Shown piece by piece: positions 9,298-19,100 of a stretch of 64,000 nucleotides of DNA (positions are counted from its first letter, which is position 1; each line of letters starts with the position of its first letter). The stretch covers positions 6,838-70,837 of the forward strand of contig CAZQTW010000030.1 in assembly GCA_964596165.1 (NCBI GenBank). The letters run 5' to 3'. The translations under genes and the position numbers were made by a program. The stretch is from CAYUQT01 sp964596165. Its GTDB lineage: Bacteria > Planctomycetota > Phycisphaerae > UBA1845 > JAFGLZ01. The notes below the pieces were generated by a model. The model saw nothing but the letters and a program-made list of their open reading frames with translations. It had not been told where the DNA came from and ran no database searches.

Positions 9298-10986
9298 TCA
9301 CCGCGGCGCGCCGACCCGCTCCAACAGTTCCCGCCGCGTTGCGCGGAAGGCCTGGACGTCGCCGTTGTAGCGGTCGAAGGCGAGCACGTGCGTCTCGGCG
9401 AACTTCATCGCCGCCGCCGGATCGCGCTCGCCCAGGATGCTCAGCAACTCGTAGTCCGCGATCCCGTCGCGCATCGCCTCGTGGCGGATCGAATCGAGCG
9501 GACCTTCGCGGCCGGGATAGACAATCCAGGCGTCGCCGGCCGGCAAGTACGGCGGACCGCCGTGTGCCCGGGTCGTGTGCTTGAACGGGTCGTCCTTCGT
9601 CCAGTGATTGTAGCCCCAATGCAGATAGCCCGTGACGCCGTATCGATAGTTGATCCAGTGCAGGATCCGCGTCTTGATCAGCGGCTGCTCGATGAAGCGG
9701 TTGGCGTACTCGCCCTGCGGGAAGACGCACGTGTAGAACCACACCTGCTCGCCGGCCTTCTGCCGCTGCTGGTAGTGGGGAAAATCCTCGTGAAGGAAGT
9801 TGAGCTGCGGCACCCAGACGTCGATCGCCCCGACGAGGTCCTTCGTGTGACAGGCCTCGACGATCTTCAGCTCGGGAGCGTACTTGCGGGCCAACTTGGC
9901 CATCGCCCTGTACCCCGCCGCGTTCGACGGAATCGGCTCGTCGGCCAGGTGCTGCATGTACTGGTCGAGCCAGCCCTTCTCGCGAAGATGCCTGACCAGT
10001 GCGGGGAAGAACCGGGCGTAGAACCGATCGGCCTCGGGCGAGTTCGGGTCGACCGAGGCGGACACCACCTTGCCATCCTTGATCTGACGCGTGCCGACGA
10101 CGAACGACGACAGCCATCCGCCCGCGCGGCCGCCGATGTGCCCGCCCTCGATCCGACCGATCACGCCCTCCTCGATGAAGATGTCCACCCAGCGATCGAA
10201 GCCGGCGAAGTCGATGTCGAGCTGCCCGTCGGCTCCGGCCTTGAACGTCGCCAGGCCGAGCGGCGAGATGAGCGCGACGTTCTGACGGTGAGCGGCCATG
10301 TTGCGGGCGTAGCGGCGAAGCAGCGCCCAGTACTCCGGCGAATCCGGCTTGGGGCTGATCGCCATGTGGGGCCAGTGCATGGCGAACCAGTTCGTGACCC
10401 ACAACCGGGATCGCCCGACGACAGCCGCATAGACACGGACGCGGAGCGGCAGCTTGGCCATAGCCTTTTGCCCGTCAATTATGGCCGTGACGTCCAGATC
10501 GGCGCGATAGGAGCCGGCCTGGGCATCGGCTGGGACCGGCACGGTGATCCAGATCGGTTGCGCTTGGTTTGCTGCTACGTCGACCGATTCGACCTCAAGC
10601 AGCGGATCGGGGAAATCGGCCGGCGGCTTACGAAGCTGATCCTTGGGCGGCTTCTGAATGGGACGGTCCACCGGGACATAGCCGACGAATCGCGGCACGG
10701 GTGACAGCGTCAGCTTGAGGTCCTGCTTTCCTTCCAGGCTCATCGAAGGAACGGTGGCGCGAAGGCCTGCCATCGGCTTATCGGCGCGGACGACCACCTG
10801 GAGCGTGGCGGTCTCGCCCCGGGCAACCTCAGCGACGGCCTCGGCCGGCTCGGCCGGGGTGGCATCTCGAAAAACCTTGATCAGCGGATCGACCGCCCAG
10901 ATCCTGAGCGCCGTGGGCTCCTCGGCCCGCGCCCCAGATGCACAAACGCACAGCCCGACAATCGCGGCGACGAAGAAACGGTTCAT
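9298..10986 (-). CDS. secreted DUF4091 / GH123-like protein
   Basis: The product has 562 residues with a signal peptide (MNRFFVAAIVGLCVCASGARA). The N-terminal 170 residues are beta-rich (VARGETATLQVVVRADKPM, then PIWITVPVPADAQAGSYRADL). From about 200 the chain follows the DUF4091 / glycoside hydrolase 123-like TIM barrel: WFAMHWPHMAIS, the conserved HLADEP near 340, then YCVFP-like WFYTCVFPQGEYANRFI, GYLHWGYNHW and YPGREGPLDSIRHEAMRDGI near the end. GH123 members are beta-N-acetylgalactosaminidases that use substrate-assisted catalysis, and the DE of ADEP is a candidate acidic pair. The activity on this particular glycan is inferred. The gene stands alone and convergent with the PhoPQ-related gene. 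Confidence 0.85.
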   Translation of the reverse strand: MNRFFVAAIVGLCVCASGARAEEPTALRIWAVDPLIKVFRDATPAEPAEAVAEVARGETATLQVVVRADKPMAGLRATVPSMSLEGKQDLKLTLSPVPRFVGYVPVDRPIQKPPKDQLRKPPADFPDPLLEVESVDVAANQAQPIWITVPVPADAQAGSYRADLDVTAIIDGQKAMAKLPLRVRVYAAVVGRSRLWVTNWFAMHWPHMAISPKPDSPEYWALLRRYARNMAAHRQNVALISPLGLATFKAGADGQLDIDFAGFDRWVDIFIEEGVIGRIEGGHIGGRAGGWLSSFVVGTRQIKDGKVVSASVDPNSPEADRFYARFFPALVRHLREKGWLDQYMQHLADEPIPSNAAGYRAMAKLARKYAPELKIVEACHTKDLVGAIDVWVPQLNFLHEDFPHYQQRQKAGEQVWFYTCVFPQGEYANRFIEQPLIKTRILHWINYRYGVTGYLHWGYNHWTKDDPFKHTTRAHGGPPYLPAGDAWIVYPGREGPLDSIRHEAMRDGIADYELLSILGERDPAAAMKFAETHVLAFDRYNGDVQAFRATRRELLERVGAPR

Positions 10987-11039
10987 GGCTTCTCCTTGTG
11001 GTTATGCGGAACGCCGCCCGCTTGTATCCGGCAGACGGT

Positions 11040-11618
11040 TCATTGACCGGTCTCGTGCATTCGCGCGGGGACCGGATGGGTGTTGTAAGTGCACGCGATC
11101 AGGTCTGTCAACCGTAGCGTGGATGGGGAGGGAGGCGCCACCCCGGAAATCCCCACAGAGCCGGCCCGCCCGCCTCCCTGGCACGGCCACGGGCCGTCCC
11201 GTAGCAGGGTGTCGGGCCGGTGGGCATAACAGAGCCGAGGTGCGCAAGCACCCGGACAGAGACAGAGCCGTGTCGCGCGAGCGACCAGATGGGGTACGTG
11301 GGACCGATCGCCTGCGCGACACGCCTCGTATCGCCCGCGATGCCTCAGCGCACGTCGGATGCAGTTCATGGCGATGCCGGTCAGCCAGGCGAGCATCGGG
11401 CCTCGTCCGGGTTCGTATTGTTCGATGTGATCGAGTGCCATGACAAATGTCCCCTGGACCACCTCGGCGGCCATGTCGTGATCCTTGCCCACTCGGTAGA
11501 ACGCGAAGGTGTAGATCGCATCAGCGTGGTTGAGGAACCAGCGTTCGATCGCGCCGGGTTGCCGACTCCGCAGCGATGGGACATCGACGTCCGGCATGTC
11601 GCCCGAATGCTCGCCCAT
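11040..11618 (-). pseudogene. ECF-type sigma factor with region 4 lost
   Basis: Residues 1-95 (11618-11333) look like sigma-70 region 2: AIERWFLNHADAIYTFAFYR, DMAAEVVQGTFVMALDHIEQ and MLAWLTGIAMNCIRRALR. After RHRGRYEA the frame runs on to 11040 as a Cys/Arg/Pro-rich tail with no region 4 helix-turn-helix. The replaced part corresponds to GC-rich palindromic DNA (ACGGCCACGGGCCGT at about 11178) like other repeat DNA here. The core-binding half could still be made, but promoter recognition at -35 would be missing, so I call it a broken gene. No anti-sigma gene is next to it. Confidence 0.65.
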
Positions 11619-11831
11619 GTCATCACTATATGTTTCCCGGCGCCCTCGGGGTTACGCGGAAAACCGGATTTCTGGCCAGATTCTTCGCCATCCGGGTATT
11701 CTCGAGTGAGGAGCTGCCGACGCCGCTCTGGCTGAGTCCAAGTGACGACGGGAAAGACAGGAGCGCATCGCGTCGACCTACCCCTTGCGGCTACGGTAAC
11801 GGCCCACCCAGTTGGCGTCAGATCGGCCTGG

Positions 11832-11978
11832 TCAGAAACTCGTCAATTCACGATGCCGTGGAATCGTGCGCTGACGTGCGTGGTCGGCATGGTTCACGTA
11901 GCGGGAGTGCTTGGCCCCCTCGCAAACAAGCACGCAACCATGCGCCTCGATGTGTCTGATGAGGTCTCGCCGTTTCAA
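11832..11978 (-). CDS. hicA: HicA-like mRNA interferase toxin, short and probably frameshifted
   Basis: A TTG start at 11978 overlaps the HicB stop as TTGA, which fits translational coupling. It gives 48 residues: LKRRDLIRHIEAHGCVLVCE then GAKHSRYVNHADHARQRTIP and RHRELTSF. This is the HicA double-stranded-RNA-binding-like fold: the GAKH stretch stands where GGSH with the catalytic His is expected, and PRHRE is the conserved end. Family members continue after PRHRE with a sequence like LNDFLARKI. Here, dropping one base after GAA restores DEFLTRPI and then a stop. The toxin has therefore probably lost its last helix, and activity is doubtful. By family HicA cleaves mRNA and is neutralised by HicB. 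Confidence 0.6.
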   Translation of the reverse strand: MKRRDLIRHIEAHGCVLVCEGAKHSRYVNHADHARQRTIPRHRELTSF

Positions 11979-12178
11979 ACGCGGACCTTCTCTCGCCGAA
12001 CGCTTGCTTTCGGCAATCCCTTCAGATCCACGGGCTGCCGCATCAACCGGATGGCATCCCGAAGGTTCACCCGGGCCTCCGCGAGCGCGTGTCCTTGCGT
12101 CAGGGCGCCCGGAACGTCCTCGCTCCACGCCACCCACCACTTGTCCCGCTTCAGATAGGTTGCCGTATAGCTCTTCAT
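11975..12178 (-). CDS. hicB: HicB-like antitoxin
   Basis: The product has 67 residues: MKSYTATYLKRDKWWVAWSE, then DVPGALTQGHALAEARVNLR and DAIRLM. This is the RNase H-like HicB N-terminal domain, whose hallmark is W-W-x-A-x-x-E-x-x-P-G-x-x-T-Q-G-x-T/A-x-x-E-A. It comes before hicA and overlaps it by TTGA, the reverse of the most common hicA-hicB order but known in the family. There is no obvious DNA-binding domain after the HicB fold (the tail is only about 17 residues), so autoregulation is uncertain. The ATG at 12178 has a weak ribosome-binding site. Confidence 0.75.
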   Translation of the reverse strand: MKSYTATYLKRDKWWVAWSEDVPGALTQGHALAEARVNLRDAIRLMRQPVDLKGLPKASVRREKVRV

Positions 12179-12460
12179 AACCGTAGGATGCCGTTATCGA
12201 GACCTCAGGACAACCGCCCGCAGGTTGCCCCTGCGGCTTCTTCATGTGTTTTCTGCACCTCCCAGGGACGGTCACCCAGGCACGGCCTTCGGCCTTGCCG
12301 TGGCGGGCTGCGTGAGATCCCCGGGGTGCGTGCCGTTGCCGGTCGATCATGTCCCCCGATACAATGCCGAGTTCAAGAATCACCATCGGTGAGGGAATAC
12401 CGTTGGCCGAAACGACAAGTCGTCCGGACCGGAGGCGGGACACTCCGGTTCGCGGCGCGG

Positions 12461-15202
12461 ATGATCAGGCAGCGGAAGGACGCAGTCGCCTTGTTGAGCT
12501 CCAAAGAGATTCGTCAGCAGTTTCTGGATTTCTTTCGTCGAATGGAACACGCCGTCGTGCCGTCGGCGCCGGTCGTTCCGCAAGACGACCCGACGCTGAT
12601 GTTCACCAACGCGGGGATGAACCAGTTCAAGGACGTCTTCCTCGGCACGGGTTCGCGGCCTTATCGCCGGGCGGTCGACACGCAGAAGTGCATCCGCGTG
12701 AGCGGGAAGCACAATGACCTCGAGGAGGTCGGTCGCGACACGTATCACCACACGTTCTTCGAGATGCTGGGCAATTGGTCGTTCGGCGACTACTTCAAGG
12801 CCGAGGCTATCGCCTGGGGCTGGGAGCTGCTCACTCAGGTCTGGAAGCTTCCGGCCGACCGGCTCTACGGCACGTATTTCGCCGGCGACCCGGAGCTCGG
12901 CCTCGAGCCCGACACCGAGGCGGCGGAACTCTGGAAGCAGATCACGGGGATTCCGGCGGAGCGGATTCTCGCGTTCGGAAAGAAGGACAATTTCTGGGAA
13001 ATGGGCGAGGTCGGGCCGTGCGGGCCGTGCAGCGAAGTTCACATCGACTTGGGCGAAGGCGCCTGTGCGAGGAAGCACCGCGGGCCCTGCGGCGTGGGTG
13101 TCGAGGACGCCGGCGGCAAGTGCAGCCGGTTTTTCGAGCTGTGGAACTATGTTTTCATCCAGTTCAACCGCTCGGCCGACGGCACGCTGACGCCGCTGCC
13201 GGCCAAGCACGTCGACACCGGTATGGGCTTCGAGCGAATCTGCAGCGTCCTACAAAACGCCGGCAGCAACTACGACACCGATGTCTTCAGCCCCCTGTTG
13301 CAACACATCGCGCAGCTCACCGGCGCGACGTACACCCGCGCGCTCGACCGTGAGACCGACGTCGCCTTCCGCGTGGTGGCCGATCATGTGCGAATGCTGA
13401 CCTTCTCGATTACCGACGGCGCCACGCCGAGCAACGAAGGCCGCGGCTATGTCCTGCGGCGCTTGCTGCGGCGGGCCGCGCGGTTCGGCCGACAGCAACT
13501 GGGCATGGACCGGCCGTTTATCTTTAAGCTCGTTCCGACGCTGGTCGACACGATGGGCGATGTCTTTCCGGAGCTAAAAGCGAATCCCAAGCGGGTCATG
13601 GACATCATCGCGGACGAGGAGGCCGGCTTCGGCCGGACGCTCGATCGCGGCATCCAGCTCTTCGATCAGGCCGCCCAACGCGCCAAGTCGGCGGGCACGG
13701 TCCTGAGCGGCGACGACGCCTTTAAGCTCAAGGACACCTACGGTTTCCCCTACGACCTGACGGTCCTGATGGCCGGTGAGCAGGGGCTGACCGTCGACGA
13801 GGCGAGGTTCCACGAACTCGAGGCGCAGGCGAAGGCGACCGCTCGGGCGTCGGCCAAGACCCACGCCGTACTCGCATTCAACGGTCGGCTTCCGACCACC
13901 GACGACTCGTTCAAGTACGCCGGACGGACGCTGGCGGCCACGTTGGTCGGCTGGATCAAGGAGAACCAGCTCATCACGACGGGCGAGTTGACGGCCGGCG
14001 ACGGCGAGGTGGCCCTGGTCCTCGACAAGACCTGCTTCTACGCGGAGGCGGGCGGACAGGTCGGCGACACGGGAACGGTCACCGGTCCGCGCGGCACCTT
14101 CGACGTCGACGACACGGAGAGGCTCGGCGACGGCATCGTGCACGTCGGCCACGTTGCCGACGGCAGCCTTCAGGCGGGCCAGACGGTGCATTTGGAGGTC
14201 GACGAGGCCCGCGACGACACCCGCCGGAACCACACGGCCACGCATTTGCTGCATTGGGCGCTCCGCCGCGTGTTGGGCGACCACGTCTTCCAGCGAGGCT
14301 CGATGGTCTCGCCCGACCGGCTGCGATTCGACTTCGATCATTCCAAGGCGGTCACGGCAGACGAGATCGTTCAGGTCGAGCGGCTGGTCAACGAACACGT
14401 CTATGCCGACCACGTCGTGGTCTGTCGCGAGATGCCCATCGACGAGGGCAAGAAGCTCGGGGCAATGGCGCTCTTCGGCGAGAAGTACGGGCAGACGGTC
14501 CGCGTGGTCAGCATCAATCCGCCGGACCCCAAGCACCTCGCCGGCGCGCTCAGCAACGAGTTCTGCGGCGGGACGCACCTGGACCGCACCGGCCAGATCG
14601 GCCTGTTCAAGGTCACCGGGGAGGAGGCCGCCGAGAAGGGTGTCCGGCGGATCTACGCGGTCACCGGACGCGGTGCGATCGAGCACATCCAGGCACTCGA
14701 GAAGGACCTGCGGGCGGCGGCGGCGGTGCTGAGCGCCAGGCCGGAACACCTGGTCCAGCGGATCACCGGCTTGCAGGACCAGATCAAGGACCTTCAGAAG
14801 CAGCTACGCCAAGGCGCGGCGGCCGACCTGAAGTCGGTTCGCCAGAAGCTGCTCGACGAGGCCAAGAGGATCGGCCGGACCTCGATCATTATCGGCGAGG
14901 TCCCCGAGGCGCCGGTCGAGCAACTCCGCGAACTGATCGACTTCCTCCGCGACAAGGCGGGCAGCGCGGCCGTCATGCTCGCGGCCGTGGGCCAAGGCGG
15001 CGCCATCTTGATTGGCGGCGTTTCGGACGATCTGATCAAGAGAGGCCTCAAGGCAGGCGACTGGATCAAGACGGTTGCGGGCGTCATGGGCGGCAGCGGC
15101 GGCGGCCGGCCGAACATGGCCCAAGGCAGCGGTAAGGATCCCGCGAAACTGCCCGATGCCCTGGCTCAAGCCAAGGCCTGGCTCGAGGGCAAGCTCGGCT
15201 GA
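12461..15202 (+). CDS. alaS: alanyl-tRNA synthetase
   Basis: The product has 913 residues, a usual length. It charges tRNA-Ala with alanine in the cytoplasm and removes mischarged Ser/Gly. The class II core is at the N terminus (IRQQFLDFFRRMEHAVVPSA, PTLMFTNAGMNQFKDVF, HHTFFEMLGNWSFGDYF). The editing domain carries HTATHLLH and the zinc-ligand Cys of FCGGTHLDRTG. The C-Ala / DHHA1 domain ends with GGSGGGRPNMAQGSG. The ATG at 12461 has little ribosome-binding signal. Homologues usually start at the equivalent of LLSSKEIR, where TTG codons at 12491 and 12494 follow AAGGA, so the start may be there. The frame is open upstream to 12089 but that part is not AlaS. Confidence 0.97.
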   Translation: MIRQRKDAVALLSSKEIRQQFLDFFRRMEHAVVPSAPVVPQDDPTLMFTNAGMNQFKDVFLGTGSRPYRRAVDTQKCIRVSGKHNDLEEVGRDTYHHTFFEMLGNWSFGDYFKAEAIAWGWELLTQVWKLPADRLYGTYFAGDPELGLEPDTEAAELWKQITGIPAERILAFGKKDNFWEMGEVGPCGPCSEVHIDLGEGACARKHRGPCGVGVEDAGGKCSRFFELWNYVFIQFNRSADGTLTPLPAKHVDTGMGFERICSVLQNAGSNYDTDVFSPLLQHIAQLTGATYTRALDRETDVAFRVVADHVRMLTFSITDGATPSNEGRGYVLRRLLRRAARFGRQQLGMDRPFIFKLVPTLVDTMGDVFPELKANPKRVMDIIADEEAGFGRTLDRGIQLFDQAAQRAKSAGTVLSGDDAFKLKDTYGFPYDLTVLMAGEQGLTVDEARFHELEAQAKATARASAKTHAVLAFNGRLPTTDDSFKYAGRTLAATLVGWIKENQLITTGELTAGDGEVALVLDKTCFYAEAGGQVGDTGTVTGPRGTFDVDDTERLGDGIVHVGHVADGSLQAGQTVHLEVDEARDDTRRNHTATHLLHWALRRVLGDHVFQRGSMVSPDRLRFDFDHSKAVTADEIVQVERLVNEHVYADHVVVCREMPIDEGKKLGAMALFGEKYGQTVRVVSINPPDPKHLAGALSNEFCGGTHLDRTGQIGLFKVTGEEAAEKGVRRIYAVTGRGAIEHIQALEKDLRAAAAVLSARPEHLVQRITGLQDQIKDLQKQLRQGAAADLKSVRQKLLDEAKRIGRTSIIIGEVPEAPVEQLRELIDFLRDKAGSAAVMLAAVGQGGAILIGGVSDDLIKRGLKAGDWIKTVAGVMGGSGGGRPNMAQGSGKDPAKLPDALAQAKAWLEGKLG

Positions 15203-15281
15203 GCAGTCAATCCCCGCTCGCCCTGTTCGTAATAGCCTTGGACTGCGTGAGCGATCGCTCCCGGCAATAGAGGGTCAACAC

Positions 15282-16094
15282 ATGCAACGCTTCTTTGTTC
15301 CGGTCATCCCGTTGGGGTTGACGTGGCTCTCCGGATGCGCGTCCACAGGCGCCCTGCACGATGCGTCCGGCGGGCACGGCATCGTCTATTATCTCGACGG
15401 CGCAGGCGGCGGTGGTCTGGTCACCAACTGGGGGCGGGGCGTCAAACGCGGGCTCGACGAGGCGGGCTACACAGGTGATTTTCGCACCTTTCGGTGGGAG
15501 ACCGGCCTCGGCGTCGTGGTCGATCAGGAAGAGAGTGTTCGCTATAAGAAGGATAAGGCGGCCGCATTGGCGGCGAAGATTCGCCAGGACCGCCAGGCCA
15601 ACCCCCATTCGCCGATCCATCTGATTGGCCTGTCGGCGGGCTCGGCCGTAGTCGTCTATACGCTGGAGGCACTCGCGGGCGACTGCTCCGTCGACACGGT
15701 TGTCCTTCTGGGAGCCTCTCTCGCCGCGGACTACGATCTGACGGCAGCGTTGCGCCACGTGAAGGGAGAGCTGTACGTCTTCACGTCGGATCACGACGAG
15801 GTGCTCCGAATGTTGGTGCCGGTTACCGGTTCGGCCGATCGCCGGTACGTGGGCGCCGACCTGGCGGGCCTTCGGGGATTCCACATGCCGCCGGGCGCGA
15901 GCGCCGAGACGCGACGGCTTTACGCCAAGGTCACAAACATCGCCTGGGAGCACGAATTCGCCAAAGACGGCGACCTGGGCGGGCACACCGGCGCAACGCG
16001 CCCTCGGTTCGTCCAACACTACATCGCCCCGCTGCTGATTCCCGAGGGGCCGCGATTCATGCGGGTCAGGACGCTCACATCGTATCCGTCGTGA
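15282..16094 (+). CDS. lipoprotein with alpha/beta-hydrolase fold
   Basis: The product has 270 residues. The ATG at 15282 gives a lipoprotein signal (FFVPVIPLGLTWLSGCAS, lipobox LSGC with Cys near 20). A nucleophile elbow GLSAGSAVV sits near residue 118 after HLI, as in lipases and serine esterases; the longer frame starting inside alaS lacks this logic. A candidate Asp (FTSDHDEVL, near 169) and later His residues could complete the triad. It is probably anchored in the outer or inner membrane and faces the periplasm. Its place 79 bp after alaS on the same strand may mean co-transcription. The substrate is unknown. Confidence 0.75.
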   Translation: MQRFFVPVIPLGLTWLSGCASTGALHDASGGHGIVYYLDGAGGGGLVTNWGRGVKRGLDEAGYTGDFRTFRWETGLGVVVDQEESVRYKKDKAAALAAKIRQDRQANPHSPIHLIGLSAGSAVVVYTLEALAGDCSVDTVVLLGASLAADYDLTAALRHVKGELYVFTSDHDEVLRMLVPVTGSADRRYVGADLAGLRGFHMPPGASAETRRLYAKVTNIAWEHEFAKDGDLGGHTGATRPRFVQHYIAPLLIPEGPRFMRVRTLTSYPS

Positions 16095-16120
16095 TCGGCC
16101 CCAACCGTTACGGCCTGCGG

Positions 16121-16174
16121 GGTAAGGCCCACCGCGACACGTGTGTCGAGTCAGACGACGTCCCGGGCCTTACC
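16121..16174. terminator. candidate bidirectional terminator between convergent genes
   Basis: GGTAAGGCCC (16121-16130) and GGGCCTTACC (16165-16174) are perfect inverted arms around a region with a second small palindrome (CGACAC/GTGTCG). It overlaps the end of the GH116 gene and follows the lipoprotein gene. There is no clear T-run, so it may be a folded 3' end instead of a classical rho-independent terminator. Confidence 0.4.
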
Positions 16175-19100
16175 ATGTAAGGCTTACTTCTATCATCTTG
16201 CCCGTTTGAACCACGACCGGCGCGTTCAATCGAATGCGAACGGTATTGCCCGACGGCGTCATCATGGCCTCGACGCTCTTCACACCGAGCGTCACGGTCA
16301 CCTGGATCGCCTTGGCCTCCGGCGGCAATTCAAAGACCAACTCCTTGAGCCTCAGTCGGCCGCCGTGCAGCTCGATGCGCTCGATCTGCTTGCCCGCGGC
16401 GCGCGTCTGAGTGAAGAGGCCCCACCCTTCGGCGGCAGTGAAGAACGAGCAGTGATCCTCCGGCCGCCAGATCGGCCTGAACCCGATCACGCCGGCCGGA
16501 CCGTCGTAGAGGAATCCTTGGCAGGCCAACAGCATCGACCAGATGCTCATCGGGCGGGCGTAGAACTTGCCGCACTCGTCGTCGCAGAAGGGGTTGCCGC
16601 TCCGCCCCCACGAGGCCGTGTCGCCGGGCGTCAGGCCGGTCCGCAAGCGACCGTCGTACCGATCGTACGCGGCGCGGACGACCGCCAGGCCTTCCTTGAG
16701 AAGGCCGGCGTAGACCATCATCGCGGCCGCCGAGTACTCGAAGCCGGACATGACCTCGTCCGCGTACAGGATATGCTTGGGCGGTCGATCATCCTTGGGC
16801 CAAGTGATCATCTGCATGCCCGGGTCTTCGTCGGCCACGAACTTGCGCGGAATCTGCTGGATGCCGACAAAATCCAACTGGAGGTTGTACCGGAACAGCG
16901 ATCCCATTGCGGTTCGCACGCGATCGGGTGGGTAGAGCCAGCCGAGGTCGAGCTGATGCGCCCACCACTGGCCGAGAACCTGGTCGATATGGCAGCCGTT
17001 GCCGTAATCCTGCTGGGGTACGGGATCGGCAATCTGAATATAGTACTCGCCGTTGAACAGCGTCTCATCCTGCTTCTTGGCGCCGGCCATACGGATGCGG
17101 GCATAGCGTTGGGCGACATCGTCGTTCTGCAACAGGGCCATCTTTTCGCACGCCGCCAGAGCGGCCAGATACATCGTGCCGAGCCACGACGTGCTGCCGC
17201 CGAGGTTGCCGTCGAGCGTGTTCCACTGCGGACCGGCCAGAATGCCGTCCTCATCCTTGTCCCACGTGGTGATCGTGTAGTCCATCGCCCTCTTGATGTT
17301 GGGCCAGTGGCGCGACAGCCATGCGCCGTCGGGGCTGCACAGATGCTCGCGATAGGCTCCCAGGATGTCGCCGCACTGCCCGTCGAACGCGGGGTGGCTC
17401 GCGGGCTGACGATGCGGAATGCCCCCGTCCGGCGCCTGGAAGCGGAACGCCTGTTCGCGCATAATCCGCCCCAGTTCGGGGAAGAGCCTGGCGTGCGACT
17501 GGGCGTACTGCCAGACATGATTGCAGTTGCCATGACAGCAACCGCCGTTGCAGCCGCACCCCTCCCACCCGCCGAAATAGCCGCTGCGAGTCCAGAAGCA
17601 GGTCTGGCTGCGAAGGACCACGAGCTGTGAGCCGATTCGATCGATCAGCCAGCGCGGCAGGTTGGAGGCATAAAGCGTATCGTGGTAGGCCCGCGTCAGC
17701 GACGTGAGATCATCAAGCCGGGAGACTACCTCGTGGGCGACATCGAGCGCGTCCGACCACACGTTCGCATACATGTTGCCGCGACCGCCCCAGGCCTCAT
17801 GCCCGTGGGCGCCGTTCGGAAAGTGCCACGTTAGGACGAATGCAACCGTCCGCTCGGCACTCGGCTCGAGCACGAAAGAAGAAGCTAGCGCGCCATCGAC
17901 CGTTTGCCCGGCCGGTGAGGGTCCGGCCTCCGCCGCCCCGGAAAGCGTGCCGTCCGGCGTCAGATCGCCGAGGAGTGCATCCAACGTATCCCACGAGGTC
18001 GTCGCCGAGGCCTTGGGGTCCAGGACGCAAAGGGTCATGTCGCCGAACGTAGCCGCGGTCTTGGGCTTGTCGGTCGTCATGTGCAGGATCGTCGCGTCGG
18101 CCGAGCGGCGGATTCGATTGCGGTTCGTGCCGTAGTCGGCGCACGTCCGCCCTGTGATCTCCGCCTTGCCCGCGAATCCGACCGCGTTCTGCTGCGTGGC
18201 CAGCAGACTGACTTCGACCGGCTTCTGAGTTGGGTTCGCCACCGTCACGTTGTGGATCGCGCATGGAATGGCGGAATCGCGGACCACCAGCGGAACCAGC
18301 GGGTTGAACACCTCCATGCGAACCCGCAGGGGGAGCGCCGGGTCCTGGAACTCGAACCACCCGAAGGGATACTCGGCGCGCAAGGTGAGCTCCTTCATCG
18401 GCGCGAACGGTCCGACGGGCGCCGTCTGAAGGGCGCGAACCATAGGCGCGCCGTCCGCCGGCTTCAGTCGAATCGCGAAGAAGCTGTCCGGCATCGAGGC
18501 CTGGCTGAGGTTGTTGAAGATCTGCCACACCGGACGTGCGGCGGCACCGTCGATCTGGATCGAGCCCGTGCCGATGCCGCCGACGGGCAAGCGGACGGCC
18601 TCCAGGTTCTTGCCGCTATAGACCCGCGGTTCGCCCCGTGCGAGCAGCCGCTCGTCGGTCATGAACGACGCCAGCCGCTCCTTCATCTTGGCCTCGCGTT
18701 CGGCGCGGCGCTTGGCCGCTTCGGCGGCGATCTGTTCGCGGGTGATCCGAGGCTTTGCGCCCATGAGATCCATGTGCCGTTCGACGTCAGAGACGGACAG
18801 CACACGCGAGTAGATCGCAACCTCATCGACCGAACCTTCGAAGTGCTCGGCCCCTTCGGCGGTCGACGAACCTACGCTCAACGGAAAGCCCCGGGCGTCG
18901 AAAGAGAAACCGGCCACCGGGCCCATGGCCTTGCATTCCAGACCGTCGAGGTAGAGCTTGAGGTCGTCACCCCGGCAGGTTACGACGAGGTAATACCACG
19001 TGCCGGCCTTGATCGGGCGGGGAGGCGCGAAGGTCACCACCTGTTTGCCGTTCCAGAAGGCCATGCAGGAGTAGTCGCCCCAGATGTGAACGCTGAACCG

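Noticed and set aside
12089..12460. Upstream extension of the alaS frame
   Set aside because: It is antisense of hicB and intergenic DNA and does not look like AlaS.
16143..17630. A 495-codon rightward frame opposite the GH116 gene
   Set aside because: It is shadow coding of the GH116 reading frame, without motifs or a ribosome-binding site.
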